A stretch of 64,000 nt of DNA from Planococcus citreus (GCF_003664125.1 NZ_RCCP01000003.1:1-64000); one strand, 5' to 3'; positions 8,639-19,443 are shown, counted from the stretch's first letter. Numbers and translations are program-made. Notes: generated from the letters alone by a model not told the origin.

Positions 8639-8923
8639 TTGTTAAGACCATTAGGAGATCGTGTCATCATTGAGCTCGTCGAAGTGGAAGAAAAGACATC
8701 TAGCGGAATCGTCTTGCCAGGAACGGCACAGGAAAAGCCGCAGGAAGGCAAAGTGATTGCGGTAGGGAATGGACTTATCCGTGAAAACGGACAGCGCACA
8801 GAGCTGGACGTAACTGAAGGAGACCGCGTCGTCTTTTCGAAATATGCGGGCACAGAATTGAAATACGAAGGCAAAGAATACTTAATTTTACGTGAAAACG
8901 ACATCCTTGCGATTGTCGGCTAA
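8639..8923 (+). CDS. groES: co-chaperonin GroES
   Basis: GroES caps the GroEL folding chamber. The 94-residue protein starts [31 protein letters not shown], with the mobile loop around residues 17-32, and contains the roof segment [13 protein letters not shown]. The TTG at 8639, preceded by GAGGAGGG, is the start; homologous Bacillus groES also uses TTG. A longer frame upstream would read through the ribosome-binding site. It forms an operon with groEL 37 bases downstream. Confidence 0.96.
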   Translation: MLRPLGDRVIIELVEVEEKTSSGIVLPGTAQEKPQEGKVIAVGNGLIRENGQRTELDVTEGDRVVFSKYAGTELKYEGKEYLILRENDILAIVG

Positions 8924-8933
8924 ATAAGCATAA

Positions 8934-10592
<1,659 letters not shown>

Positions 10593-10610
10593 GCCATCAG
10601 CCCATTTAGA

Positions 10611-10648
10611 AAAATCCCCTCTCACATTATGTGAGAGGGGATTTTTTG
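10611..10648 (+). terminator. groESL terminator
   Basis: AAAATCCCCTCTCACAT and ATGTGAGAGGGGATTTT form a long perfect stem with six T; the A run on the other side may also serve the convergent gene. Confidence 0.94.
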
Positions 10649-10669
10649 ATATCGGAACTATAGGGGAGC

Positions 10670-11425
10670 TTACTTTCTCGAAGTATACTGAAAAACCGGA
10701 TCCATCAACTCGAACTCATAGGTCTCACTATTGACCTTCCCAACAATCTGTTCGCTATCGTGAAGCTCCAGCATAAACTGTGCCATCTCTTTTGCGGTGT
10801 GGAACTTCTGCACATTGTCGCTATAGCTGAAGTCATCGATCTCCCGCGCCGTTTTCACGAATTCGGTTTCTGTCATGGATGGTGCGAGGATTTTCACTTT
10901 CAACCGAGCTCCGTTATCCTGCAGTTCCTGGGCAAGACCTTCTGTAAAGGCGCTCACGTAAAATTTGGTCGCAGCGTATGTAACGGCATTTGGCACGATT
11001 CTGTATCCCAAGTCAGAGGATACGTTGATGAGCTGTGCACCTTCCCGGTCCGCATAATCACGTGCATAAAGAGTGGAAAGCGTGGTGAGTGCTTCAACAT
11101 TTACGCGCAGCATCTTTTCCGTTTTAGTTACATCCTGCTCAGCGACGGTAGCACTGTTTCCGAAGCCGGCGTTGTTGACGAAGGTTTCAATATCGTATTC
11201 TTTGAGGCTTTCGTATAGTGCATGGACCTGCCCGCTGTCGGATAGGTCAGTGGGTTTGATGACGACGTCCAGATCCGAGTTCATGCTTTGAATGTTTTCT
11301 TTTAGATTGTTGAGCTCGGCTTCCCTTCTTGCCACAAGAATAAGGTTTTTGCCGCGTGTCGCGAAAGCCACAGCAGCTTCATATCCGATTCCTGAGCTGG
11401 CGCCTGTGATTACCGTGTACTTCAT
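10670..11425 (-). CDS. SDR family NAD(P)-dependent oxidoreductase
   Basis: A classical short-chain dehydrogenase of 251 residues. Visible are the cofactor motif TGASSGIG (residues 6-13), NNAGFG, the catalytic serine in INVSSDLG, and the YAATK catalytic Tyr/Lys motif. The ATG at 11425 with GGAGGG upstream is chosen; the long N-terminal extension in the same frame is not supported by homology. The substrate cannot be told. It resembles the DltE/YusZ-type SDRs, acting on unknown alcohols or ketones. Confidence 0.88.
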   Translation of the reverse strand: MKYTVITGASSGIGYEAAVAFATRGKNLILVARREAELNNLKENIQSMNSDLDVVIKPTDLSDSGQVHALYESLKEYDIETFVNNAGFGNSATVAEQDVTKTEKMLRVNVEALTTLSTLYARDYADREGAQLINVSSDLGYRIVPNAVTYAATKFYVSAFTEGLAQELQDNGARLKVKILAPSMTETEFVKTAREIDDFSYSDNVQKFHTAKEMAQFMLELHDSEQIVGKVNSETYEFELMDPVFQYTSRK

Positions 11426-11708
11426 GTGAATCCCTCCATTGAAATGAATAGATAGCAAGTGTACAGAAACAATGAAACTCTCATGAGATTGTGCTGGCTG
11501 CTGAAGTGAAAGAAACAGCATTTTATAAACTGGAAAATTCAATATTAGAGTGTTTGGAATTATGAGAGTTCTTAAATGAAGATTATACACTATTTTCCTG
11601 CTAGCAAAGAAACATACAAAATATCTCAGCAAGAAACAGTACATGGAAACACTCCTTTCCAATTTAGTAGGGAGAAGTGTTTTTATAGTATGATTTCGAA
11701 ATCCTCTA

Positions 11709-11737
11709 TTGCGATAAAATCAAAGCTCTGATATTGT
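11709..11737 (+). promoter_or_regulatory. promoter of the first SAM-riboswitch operon
   Basis: TTGCGA (11709-11714), a 17-base spacer and TATTGT (11732-11737) lie about 47 bases before the S-box aptamer. The rest of 11426-11783 is AT-rich and shows nothing else I can name. Confidence 0.55.
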
Positions 11738-11783
11738 ATTAATCATATCAAATTACTCGTCATTAAAACTGAGTACATAATTT

Positions 11784-11930
11784 CTTATCCAGAGAAGTGG
11801 AGGGACTGGCCCTTTGAAGCTTCGGCAGCGGAACAGATTGGAATTCCAATTTGAAACTGTGCCAAATCCAGCAGGTGCGTGAGCATTTGAGAGATGAGAA
11901 GAGCCGGACGGTGAGCCTCTCTTCTTTTTT
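11784..11930 (+). ncRNA. SAM-I (S-box) riboswitch 1, upstream of metQ
   Basis: The aptamer starts CTTATCCAGAGAAGTGGAGG and continues with GACTGGCCC, a GAAGC...CGGCAGC segment, TGCCAAATCCAGCAGGT, and closing P1 strand GATGAG. These match the S-box consensus, though P2 (TTTGAAGCTTCGGCAGC) is more divergent than in the other two copies. The terminator is AGAAGAG/CTCTTCT followed by six T (11897-11930). High SAM should end transcription before metQ. Confidence 0.93.
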
Positions 11931-11997
11931 ATGAAGAGGGGTTTTTCTATTTGGCCATATTTCATTCAAAATAAAAAAGACCAGGGAGAGATGGCAG

Positions 11998-12828
11998 ATG
12001 AACAAGCGTTTGATTGGAGTGCTCGGGATTTCGGGTGCGCTATTATTAGCGGGATGCGGCGATAGCGGTGAAGCTTCGGGGGAAGACAAGAAAGAAGTGC
12101 GTGTCGGCTTTGGCGTCGGGACGTATGAGCAGCAATTCAAGGAAGGGATCTTGCCTATTTTGGAGGAGAAAGGGTATAAAGTGGATACAACAACTTTTTC
12201 CCAAAACATGCAGTTGAACCCGGCGATGCAGGAAGGCTCGATCGATGCGAGCATTTTCCAGAGCACAGCGTATATGGAAGGGATCAACGAGGAATTGGGC
12301 ATGGACATGACGGGGATCGCTTTTGTGCCGAGCGCGCCTCAAGGTTTGTATTCGGTGCATCATCAATCTTTGGATGAGGTGAAGGATGGTTCGACTGTCG
12401 GCTTGCCGAATGATCCGGTCAATCAGGAACGCGCAGTGCGCATACTCGAGGAACTCGGGTGGGTGACGGTGTCAGACGATGCAGGCGTGACGGATTTTAA
12501 TTTGAACGCAGTGGAAAATGCGGATTATGACCTGGACTTGAAAGTCTTGGACCCAGCGCAGATCCTGGTGTCGCTGCAGGATATCGACTTTGGCGTCGTC
12601 AACGGCAATTATATTGCCAATGCGCCGGACCGCAAGATTACGGATGCCTTGAAAATCGAGAATACGCCCGAACAGCATCGGATTGTGGTGACAATCGAGG
12701 AAGAAAACGCGGATACTCAGTGGGCGAAAGATTTGAAAGACGCTTACGAATCCGAGGAGTTCCAGGAATATATCGAGTCGAATGAGCAGTACGACGGCTT
12801 CATTTTGACGGAGGAATGGACGCAATAG
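11998..12828 (+). CDS. metQ: MetQ/NlpA family substrate-binding lipoprotein
   Basis: A 276-residue lipoprotein with lipobox LLAGC (Cys near residue 19), then the NlpA fold: VGFGVGTYEQQFKEGILPILEEKGY, NPAMQEGSIDASIFQ, and GLPNDPVNQERAVRILEELGW. Family members bind L- or D-methionine for the MetNI ABC transporter outside the membrane. The SAM riboswitch upstream fits. No MetN or MetI gene lies next to it, so the partner must be elsewhere. Alternatively it may bind another sulfur compound related to the flavoenzyme encoded 18 bases downstream. Confidence 0.88.
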   Translation: MNKRLIGVLGISGALLLAGCGDSGEASGEDKKEVRVGFGVGTYEQQFKEGILPILEEKGYKVDTTTFSQNMQLNPAMQEGSIDASIFQSTAYMEGINEELGMDMTGIAFVPSAPQGLYSVHHQSLDEVKDGSTVGLPNDPVNQERAVRILEELGWVTVSDDAGVTDFNLNAVENADYDLDLKVLDPAQILVSLQDIDFGVVNGNYIANAPDRKITDALKIENTPEQHRIVVTIEEENADTQWAKDLKDAYESEEFQEYIESNEQYDGFILTEEWTQ

Positions 12829-12846
12829 ATAGGAGAAAGGTGAAGA

Positions 12847-14022
12847 ATGATGGATATCCTAAAAGCGAAGACATTTGAAGAACGCATGGACATATTGAAT
12901 GAAACAGTCGCACCGTTTACGGAACGGGCCGCGCATAACGATTCGGAACGAAAATTTCCTTTCGAAAATTTCAATGAGCTGAAAGCGATCAACTATCCCG
13001 CGTTGACGATTCCGAAAGAATACGGCGGAGCGGGCATTTCTTTGTCTGAGTTGCTGCGCTATCAGGAAGCAATTAGCCGAGCAGACGGGTCGACGGGATT
13101 ATCGATCGGCTGGCATATGGGCATCGTTCAAGATTTGGGCGAGACCGGTAAATGGGAAGAATCGGTACTTGAAGCTTTATTTGACGACATCAAAGCGCGT
13201 GGCGCATTGATCAATAATTGCGCGACCGAAAAGCAGACCGGCAGCCCGACAAGAGGCGGCAAGCCGTCCACCACAGCGAGAAAAGTTGGCGATTCGTGGG
13301 TCATTGATGGACGCAAGTCGTTCACGTCGATGGCGCCGGTATTGGATTACTTCAACGTGACCGCTGTGATTGAAGAGACCGGAGAAGTCGGCTACTTTCT
13401 CATTCCGCGATCGGCTGACGGTATAGCGATCGACGAAACCTGGGATAGCGTGGCCATGACCGGCACCGGAAGCCATGATTTGGTGTTGACAAATGTTCAC
13501 GTGGAGGAAAAAGCTTTGGTCGAAATCAGTGTGCCCGGGAAAAAGCAGCCAGCTGGATGGCTGCTGCATATTCCGGCGTGCTATCTCGGAATCGCACAGG
13601 CCGCGCAGGATTACGCAATCCGCTTTGCTCAGGAGTATTCACCGAATAGCTTGAACGGGCCGATTATCGAGCTGCCGAACGTGAAACAAAAGATTGGCCA
13701 AATCGAATTGGAATTGCAGCGGGCGCGGCATTTTCTTTATTCCGTCGCGAAACAATGGGACGAATCGGACGACGAACAGCGCTCGCAGATGGCTGCGGAA
13801 CTCGGGGCCGTGAAAGTCGCGGTGACGAATTCAGCTGTCGATATCGTGGATTTGGCGATGCGCGTCGCAGGTGCACACAGCCTGTCGGAAAAATCGCCTT
13901 TGCAGCGCTATTACCGCGATGTGCGGGCGGGGCTTCACAACCCGCCGATGGAAGACATGCTCATTCCGTCGCTTGCGGATTTTGCGATTGGCAAAGCGAA
14001 ATCGAAACAACCGGTTAAATGA
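12847..14022 (+). CDS. acyl-CoA-dehydrogenase-fold flavoenzyme, predicted sulfur acquisition
   Basis: A 391-residue protein of the acyl-CoA dehydrogenase superfamily: N-terminal helices, YGGAGISLSELL, a central domain with WVIDGRKSFTSMAPVLDYF, and a C-terminal helical domain ending SPLQRYYRDVRAGLHNPP. The PLQR-(Y/F)-RD pattern followed by a His is closer to DszC/SfnC-type flavin-dependent monooxygenases than to fatty-acid dehydrogenases, and the usual catalytic Glu context is not evident. It lies 18 bases after metQ and under the same SAM riboswitch. I infer an organosulfur-processing enzyme; the reaction is unproven. Confidence 0.75.
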   Translation: MMDILKAKTFEERMDILNETVAPFTERAAHNDSERKFPFENFNELKAINYPALTIPKEYGGAGISLSELLRYQEAISRADGSTGLSIGWHMGIVQDLGETGKWEESVLEALFDDIKARGALINNCATEKQTGSPTRGGKPSTTARKVGDSWVIDGRKSFTSMAPVLDYFNVTAVIEETGEVGYFLIPRSADGIAIDETWDSVAMTGTGSHDLVLTNVHVEEKALVEISVPGKKQPAGWLLHIPACYLGIAQAAQDYAIRFAQEYSPNSLNGPIIELPNVKQKIGQIELELQRARHFLYSVAKQWDESDDEQRSQMAAELGAVKVAVTNSAVDIVDLAMRVAGAHSLSEKSPLQRYYRDVRAGLHNPPMEDMLIPSLADFAIGKAKSKQPVK

Positions 14023-14027
14023 GATGG

Positions 14028-14066
14028 AGCCGCGGATCTTCAGGGATCTGCGGCTTTTTTCTTTTT
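14028..14066 (+). terminator. terminator of metQ operon
   Basis: AGCCGCGGATC and GGATCTGCGGCT pair imperfectly and are followed by TTTTTTC. Confidence 0.88.
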
Positions 14067-14132
14067 ATAATTGGAAAGAAATTACGGAGATAAGTGCAAA
14101 TTATGTCGACGCTTACATTAATTTTTCCTTAT

Positions 14133-14146
14133 GTGACATCTGTCAC
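14133..14146. promoter_or_regulatory. palindrome GTGACA-TC-TGTCAC upstream of degV
   Basis: A perfect 6-bp inverted repeat with a two-base centre lies about 90 bases before degV, in an otherwise empty 210-base gap. It has the size of an operator, but I cannot assign a regulator. Confidence 0.35.
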
Positions 14147-14234
14147 TAGCCGCTGTGGCTGCGCCTCCTGTACGTTAACAAGAGCAGACAACTGCTTCCG
14201 ATATGGAATTCGCATCTAGAGGGGAATTTTTAGA

Positions 14235-15080
14235 ATGAAAAAAATCGCATGGATCACGGATACAGCAGCGCAATTGGATGATGCATTCATCCAAAGGCAT
14301 AATGTCTATGTATTGCCCCTTAGTGTCGTGTTTGACGACGGGTCGTACCGCGAGTCGATCGACCTGACGCAGGGAGAATTTTATAATAAATTACGTGCGG
14401 CGAAAGTGTCGCCGAAAACTTCACAGCCGGCCATCGGCGAAATGATGGCTTTATATGAAAAACTGCAAGCGGAAGGCTATGATTTTGCTGTGGCGCTTCA
14501 TTTGTCGAGCGGCCTGTCCGGCACATTCGACAGCGCGCAATCAGCTGCCGAGATGGCGGATTTCAAAGTGTATCCAGTCGACTCGAAAATCGGTTCGTTC
14601 CCGATGGGGAAAATGATCGAAATCGGCAACGAATTGTTCGCAGCCGGCAAAGAACCCGAAGAAGTCGTAGAGACCATCAATCAATTAACCACCAAATCGC
14701 ATCTATCGTTCATTCCATCGAGTTTGAACCAATTGCATAAAAGCGGACGGGTGTCAGGGACGCAGGCGTTTCTCAGCAATATCCTCAATATCAAAGTGGT
14801 CATCACTTTCGTGGATGGTGTCACGACGATGAAAGAAAAAGTCCGTTCAAACAAACGCGCTAAGGAAAGCGTCAATTCGGCCTTGCGCGCGGATATGGAA
14901 ACTGGCATGGTGCCGGAAGTGGCGGTCATTCATTGCAATAATGAAGCCGGTGCGGAAGAGTGGAAAAATGAATTGATGAAGGAATTTTCGGGACTTAAAG
15001 TGGACGTCATCCCATTGAGCGTCTGTGTGGGCGTCCATGCCGGAGAAGGCACGACCGGCTTGAGCTGGGTCAGTTATTAA
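14235..15080 (+). CDS. DegV family fatty-acid-binding protein
   Basis: DegV/FakB proteins bind a fatty acid and present it to the kinase FakA for phosphorylation. The 281-residue protein has ITDTAAQLD at the N-terminus, SSGLSGTFDSAQ (the hydroxyl-binding loop), and KSHLSFIPSSLNQLHKSGRVSG in the C-terminal domain, ending HAGEGTTGLSW. All are family hallmarks. The start is preceded by AGAGGGGAA. It is monocistronic with its own terminator. Which fatty acid it prefers cannot be read from sequence. Confidence 0.92.
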   Translation: MKKIAWITDTAAQLDDAFIQRHNVYVLPLSVVFDDGSYRESIDLTQGEFYNKLRAAKVSPKTSQPAIGEMMALYEKLQAEGYDFAVALHLSSGLSGTFDSAQSAAEMADFKVYPVDSKIGSFPMGKMIEIGNELFAAGKEPEEVVETINQLTTKSHLSFIPSSLNQLHKSGRVSGTQAFLSNILNIKVVITFVDGVTTMKEKVRSNKRAKESVNSALRADMETGMVPEVAVIHCNNEAGAEEWKNELMKEFSGLKVDVIPLSVCVGVHAGEGTTGLSWVSY

Positions 15081-15099
15081 ATCAGGAAAAATCACCATG

Positions 15100-15146
15100 A
15101 ACCTTGGATGGACTGCGTATTCATGCGCTGCCATCCGGGGTTTTTG
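15100..15146 (+). terminator. degV terminator
   Basis: AACCTTGGATGG and CCATCCGGGGTT pair (two G-T wobbles), followed by TTTTTG. Confidence 0.85.
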
Positions 15147-15297
15147 TTATTTCACTGTCTTTGAAGAAAGCTTCACGGGCTGCCGTTCTATGTTAAACTT
15201 TAATAAATATAGTTAAATATTGGCTATTTACAAGTGCTGTTAGATTAATTTACCAAAAGAAGATGAACAAGAAATCTAACACTAATTGAGGTGCGTA

Positions 15298-16239
15298 ATG
15301 ATGGTGACATTTCGGGAATTGGAAATGTATAAGAATTTTGATGAGCTGGCGGAAGATGTAATCGGCCTGGCCAAAGAGATTTTGCCGGATCAATTGTTTT
15401 ACTTGAGCTCCATGAGCGAAGCCCAGCAAATAATCTTGAAGCATTCACCGAACGATACGGCGATCCCCATAGCGGAGGGCCTCGTGTTGAATTTGGAGGA
15501 TTCGCTGTGCAGCCGCATCGATTTCAAGAACAAGCAGCCATTGGTCTATGAAGATGTCAAAGACGGGCATGCACTGGGAGCATTTGAGGAAAAGCTCGAA
15601 GCGGCCAATGTACGCTCGTATTTGGGGCTGCCGATTTCATTCATTAATGGGGAGCGGTTCGGCACTTTATGTGCGGTGAACGATGAAAAAAGCCAGTTCG
15701 ATACAAAAAGCATCACTTTATTGCAGCGGATTGTGCGGATGTTCACTTATTACTTGGATCTCGAGCGCTTTGCATACCGGGATTCGTTGACGGATCTGTA
15801 CAATCGCCATTTTCTCACGCGATTCTTTGAAGGAAATTCAAAGGCGGGAGGCGCGGTCTTCTTCCTCGATTTGGATGGCTTTAAAAAGGTCAATGATCTA
15901 TACGGCCATGACACAGGAGATGTGGTATTAAAAGAAGTGGCCTCAAAGCTGCAGCAGTTTACTGCCGTCCATCCGGATGCTTTGGCGATCCGCCTTGGCG
16001 GGGATGAATTTTTGGTCTGTTTTACCGAACCAGCCAGTGCCGAAGAATTGAGCGGCTGGGCAAATCGCCTGCTCGACAGCTTGAGTGATTGGGAAGCCGA
16101 TTACCCGCTGTCGGCGAGCATCGGCATTGCCCAATATGCGGCCGGTGGGGATTGTGATTTGAAAGAACTTCTTCAACAAGCAGACCAAGCATTGTATCAG
16201 TCGAAAAAAGCAGGGAAGAACCGCTATACGTTCTATTAA
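15298..16239 (+). CDS. GAF-GGDEF diguanylate cyclase
   Basis: This 313-residue soluble protein has an N-terminal GAF sensory domain (about residues 10-150, with LGLPISFINGERFGTLCAVN) and a GGDEF domain (about 160-313). The active-site loop RLGGDEF is intact, and DSLTDLYNRHF and FLDLDGFKKVND are normal, so it should make c-di-GMP from two GTP. I see no RxxD inhibitory site ahead of the loop. Start choice is ATG 15298 or 15301 after GAGGTG; an upstream TTG overlaps that site. The GAF ligand is unknown. Confidence 0.9.
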   Translation: MMVTFRELEMYKNFDELAEDVIGLAKEILPDQLFYLSSMSEAQQIILKHSPNDTAIPIAEGLVLNLEDSLCSRIDFKNKQPLVYEDVKDGHALGAFEEKLEAANVRSYLGLPISFINGERFGTLCAVNDEKSQFDTKSITLLQRIVRMFTYYLDLERFAYRDSLTDLYNRHFLTRFFEGNSKAGGAVFFLDLDGFKKVNDLYGHDTGDVVLKEVASKLQQFTAVHPDALAIRLGGDEFLVCFTEPASAEELSGWANRLLDSLSDWEADYPLSASIGIAQYAAGGDCDLKELLQQADQALYQSKKAGKNRYTFY

Positions 16240-16272
16240 GTTCAAAATAATGCCTTTTGAGGAGTGGGGATA

Positions 16273-17373
16273 TTGGCTGAACTCAATCGACTGCAAGCGG
16301 CCTTTAAGCAAGCGACGTATCAATTGGCGAATCACGGCACGCGCAACGCCGGCGTGTTGAAAAAGGCTTTTGAAAACGTCGCGGATGATGTCGAAAGTGA
16401 TTTGTATGGAAGTGGGCAGGTTATTGAAGAATTTCAGGAGAAGATGGCGGCGTTTTTAGGAAAAGAGACGGCAGTTTTCTTCCCGAGCGGCACAATGGCA
16501 CAGCAGATTGCGCTGCGGATTTGGTGCGACGATAAAGGGCTGAAACGAGTGGCCTACCATCCGCTCAGCCATTTGGAAATCCATGAAGAAGATGGGTTGA
16601 AAGAATTGCATGGCATTGAATCGGTGTATTTGACGGACCCGGACCGTGTCGTGGAATTGAAAGATGTGGCGGAGTTGGACGAGGAAGTGGCAGCGGTGCT
16701 GTTGGAATTGCCGCAGCGTGAAATTGGCGGGCAATTGCCAAGCTTCGAGACGCTGGAACAAATCTCGCACTATTGCCGCGAAAACCAGATCAAACTTCAT
16801 CTCGACGGCGCACGCTTGCTGGAAGTCACTCCTTATTACGAAAAGTCTGCAACGGAAATTTGTGCTTTATTCGATAGCGTCTATTTATCCGTATACAAAG
16901 GAATCGGCGGAATTGCCGGCGCCATCCTGGCTGGGGACGAAGCGTTCATGAAGCAATCGAAAGTGTGGAAGAGGCGGCATGGGGGCGATTTGATCAGCCT
17001 CTATCCGTATATCATCTCGGCCGATTATTCTTTCGACGAGCGATCCGGGAAGATGGGGCAGTATTTCGAAGCTGCGAAGCGAGTGGCTGTGCTCTTTAAT
17101 TCCTGCCAGGACATCGCGACTTTGCCGGAAGTGCCGGTTTCGAATATGTTCCATGTCCATTTCGCGCATCCTAAAGAAGAAATAGAACCGGTCATCGTGG
17201 AGCTTGAGCAAGAAACAGGAATCGGCATCACCAGTTATTTGAAAGAAATGGCCAGCGGGTCGTGTTATTTTGAAATGTCGATGGGAGACCGGTACGCAGA
17301 AATACCAGCAGATTTGGTTCAACAGGCGTTCAAGCGATTGGATCAAAAGATGAAAGAACGCTTTAGTGAATAG
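16273..17373 (+). CDS. threonine-aldolase-like PLP enzyme (beta-eliminating lyase family)
   Basis: A 366-residue fold-type I PLP enzyme of the beta-eliminating lyase / low-specificity L-threonine aldolase family. Visible are FFPSGTMAQQIALR, LHLDGARLLEV (the Asp that contacts PLP) and the Schiff-base lysine in LSVYKGIGG. Threonine aldolases cleave threonine to glycine and acetaldehyde. The N-terminal segment and divergent middle mean the substrate is uncertain. TTG at 16273, spaced correctly from GGAG, is preferred over a GTG at 16264 that overlaps the ribosome-binding site. Confidence 0.82.
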   Translation: MAELNRLQAAFKQATYQLANHGTRNAGVLKKAFENVADDVESDLYGSGQVIEEFQEKMAAFLGKETAVFFPSGTMAQQIALRIWCDDKGLKRVAYHPLSHLEIHEEDGLKELHGIESVYLTDPDRVVELKDVAELDEEVAAVLLELPQREIGGQLPSFETLEQISHYCRENQIKLHLDGARLLEVTPYYEKSATEICALFDSVYLSVYKGIGGIAGAILAGDEAFMKQSKVWKRRHGGDLISLYPYIISADYSFDERSGKMGQYFEAAKRVAVLFNSCQDIATLPEVPVSNMFHVHFAHPKEEIEPVIVELEQETGIGITSYLKEMASGSCYFEMSMGDRYAEIPADLVQQAFKRLDQKMKERFSE

Positions 17374-17387
17374 AAGATGGTCTATTC

Positions 17388-17426
17388 AGCCCTTCCAGGC
17401 AATCTTCGGATTGCGGGAAGGGCTTT
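17388..17426 (+). terminator. terminator after the PLP enzyme gene
   Basis: AGCCCTTCC...GCAATC and GATTGCGGGAAGGGCT pair in a long stem followed by TTTTG. Confidence 0.88.
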
Positions 17427-17614
17427 TGCGTTCAAGCGGAAGCAGGAGCGCCTCTCTTTCCACAGCGCGCGGAATCGTGTAAACTGTATAAGGTTAAGAA
17501 AAGATAGCGAGACGTAGTGAACCATTTGATATTTTTGCATTCTTACTATAGATGACAGTGAATTTTTGGATGAAGAAATGCTTCATCCCGTAAGGAAAGG
17601 ATTGGAATTGAGTT

Positions 17615-18607
17615 ATGAAAGAGAATTTTTGGCGTGAATTGCCGAAGCCATTTTTTGTATTGGCGCCGATGGAAGATGTGACAAATGTGGTGTTTCGCCA
17701 TGTCGTAGCGGCAGCGGCGAGCCCTGATGTATATTTCACGGAGTTTACAAATACGGAAAGTTATTGCCATCCGGAAGGCATCCACAGCGTACGCGGGCGT
17801 TTGACGTTCACAGAAGATGAGCAGCCGATCGTCGCCCATATCTGGGGCAACAAGCCGGAGCATTTCCGCGAGATGAGCATTGGCATGGCGGCGCAAGGCT
17901 TTAAAGGCGTCGACATCAATATGGGCTGCCCCGTACCGAACGTTGCCGCCAAAGGAAAAGGCAGCGGCTTGATCAATTATCCCGATAACGCTGCGGAGAT
18001 CATCCAAGCTGCGAAAATGGGCGGTTTGCCTGTCAGCGTCAAGACGCGCCTTGGCTACACAAGTGTCGACGAATGGAAAGGCTGGTTGACGCATGTCTTG
18101 GAGCAGGACATCGCCAACTTGTCGATCCATTTGCGTACGAAAAAGGAAATGAGCGCCGTGCCTGCGCATTGGGAACTCATTCCTGAAATCAAAGCGCTGC
18201 GCGACGAGATCGCACCGGATACTTTGATCACCATTAACGGCGACATCCCGGACCGCAAGACCGGCCAGGAGCTGGCAGATAAATACGGCATCGACGGCGT
18301 CATGATCGGGCGCGGGATTTTCCATAACCCGTTCGCTTTTGAGGAAGTGCCTCGTGAGCACAGCACGCAGGAATTGTTCGACCTGTTGCGCTTGCATTTG
18401 GACCTTCACGATAAATACTCGACGGAAACCGAGCCGATCGCCTTCAAGCCGTTGCGCCGTTTCTTCAAGATTTATGTGCGTGGCGTACGCGGTGCAGGTG
18501 AACTCCGCAATGATTTGATGCACACCGAGACGACCGATGAAGTGCGCGCTTTGCTGGATGCATTCCAGCTGGTCGCTGCAGGAAGCAGCACGCACACTGA
18601 ATCGTAA
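17615..18607 (+). CDS. tRNA-dihydrouridine synthase
   Basis: A 330-residue Dus-family flavoenzyme that reduces uridines in tRNA D-loops using FMN and NADPH. The N-terminal [16 protein letters not shown], the catalytic cysteine in [28 protein letters not shown] and [11 protein letters not shown] are characteristic of this TIM-barrel family. The order of motifs and length fit well. It resembles the YfjN-type paralogue rather than the DusB found next to folate genes; the exact uridine position is unknown. Monocistronic with its own terminator. Confidence 0.92.
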   Translation: MKENFWRELPKPFFVLAPMEDVTNVVFRHVVAAAASPDVYFTEFTNTESYCHPEGIHSVRGRLTFTEDEQPIVAHIWGNKPEHFREMSIGMAAQGFKGVDINMGCPVPNVAAKGKGSGLINYPDNAAEIIQAAKMGGLPVSVKTRLGYTSVDEWKGWLTHVLEQDIANLSIHLRTKKEMSAVPAHWELIPEIKALRDEIAPDTLITINGDIPDRKTGQELADKYGIDGVMIGRGIFHNPFAFEEVPREHSTQELFDLLRLHLDLHDKYSTETEPIAFKPLRRFFKIYVRGVRGAGELRNDLMHTETTDEVRALLDAFQLVAAGSSTHTES

Positions 18608-18610
18608 AAG

Positions 18611-18650
18611 CAAAATCCCTTCCCGCAACTAGGCGGAAAGGGATTTTTTT
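18611..18650. terminator. bidirectional terminator between convergent genes
   Basis: AAAATCCCTTCCCGC and GCGGAAAGGGATTTT pair with T and A runs outside, ending both the dus gene and the minus-strand membrane protein gene. Confidence 0.88.
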
Positions 18651-19443
18651 AATTGGCGTCGCGGTAACGATAGATGGATTGGTAAGAAGCCGTCCGGACT
18701 TCGGTTTCAAATGAAGAGCGGCTCCAAATGCTTTCCTGGTCCGATGTTTCTTCTGTCTCGACTAGTTTCAGTTCGCCTGCTTGAAGCGTCATGATCTTGG
18801 ACTCCACAGATTTCAATTCGTTTTGCTCGTGGTCGAGCGCACGTATTTGCACTTGCACTTGCTTCGTCTCGTCCAAGTTATTTTGGACGAAAAAAGCGTT
18901 TTGGTAATCGCTCGAGTTGCAGTTCTCGGTTCTGCGGCGGACGCATTGTTTTTCGGAGCTCATGAACACGACAGTGATTTCCTCGCCATCTTGCTGTTCA
19001 TTTGCAGCGGCAATCGCTGACTCGAGCTGTGTGATATACGATGCTTTTTCCGCCAAAGGATAAACCCAGACGATGAAAAACAGGATCGTGGCACACAGGA
19101 ACATTGAAACTGTCCAAGCCACTTTCGGGTTGTGGAACGATTTGGGGGCGTTTTTATAAACGATGCCGACGATAATATTGATGATCGACAGAATCACCAG
19201 GAAGGCACCGGCGACAATGAGGCCGACCATCAATTCAACACCGTTCTGGAAAAATGCCAGCTGGTAGGCGTTGGAATAAAAACAATTCAGCGCTGCGCTG
19301 ATGATGACCAGTAACAGGAGTGTAGCCAGCGGTTTTTTCCAGCGGTATCTCTCCATCATGCCTGTTTTATTGCTGATGCCAGTCCAGAGAAACCAGACGT
19401 AAGGAAGTAAGAAAATCAAAATGACTAATGTGACAATGCCCAT
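18649..19443 (-). CDS. uncharacterised membrane protein
   Basis: 264 residues, not recognised. The N-terminal 135 residues contain four predicted membrane helices (VTLVILIFLLPYVWFLW, ATLLLLVIISAALNCF, LMVGLIVAGAFLVILSIINII, VSMFLCATILFFIVWV). The C-terminal half is soluble, with a Cys pair region CVRRRTENC and a beta-rich tail. The topology suggests an extracytoplasmic C-terminal domain, possibly with a disulfide. It stands alone between two convergent/divergent neighbours. The weak AAAGG site makes the start less certain. Confidence 0.65.
   Translation of the reverse strand: MGIVTLVILIFLLPYVWFLWTGISNKTGMMERYRWKKPLATLLLLVIISAALNCFYSNAYQLAFFQNGVELMVGLIVAGAFLVILSIINIIVGIVYKNAPKSFHNPKVAWTVSMFLCATILFFIVWVYPLAEKASYITQLESAIAAANEQQDGEEITVVFMSSEKQCVRRRTENCNSSDYQNAFFVQNNLDETKQVQVQIRALDHEQNELKSVESKIMTLQAGELKLVETEETSDQESIWSRSSFETEVRTASYQSIYRYRDAN

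Noticed and set aside
12847..14022. Ordinary short-chain acyl-CoA dehydrogenase of fatty-acid oxidation
   Set aside because: Its SAM-riboswitch operon and its PLQRYYRD...H ending fit the sulfur-scavenging flavoenzyme group better; the call is kept general because the reaction is unproven.
17546..18628. 360-residue minus-strand frame opposite the dus gene
   Set aside because: Antisense of a clear Dus enzyme and crosses its promoter and terminator.
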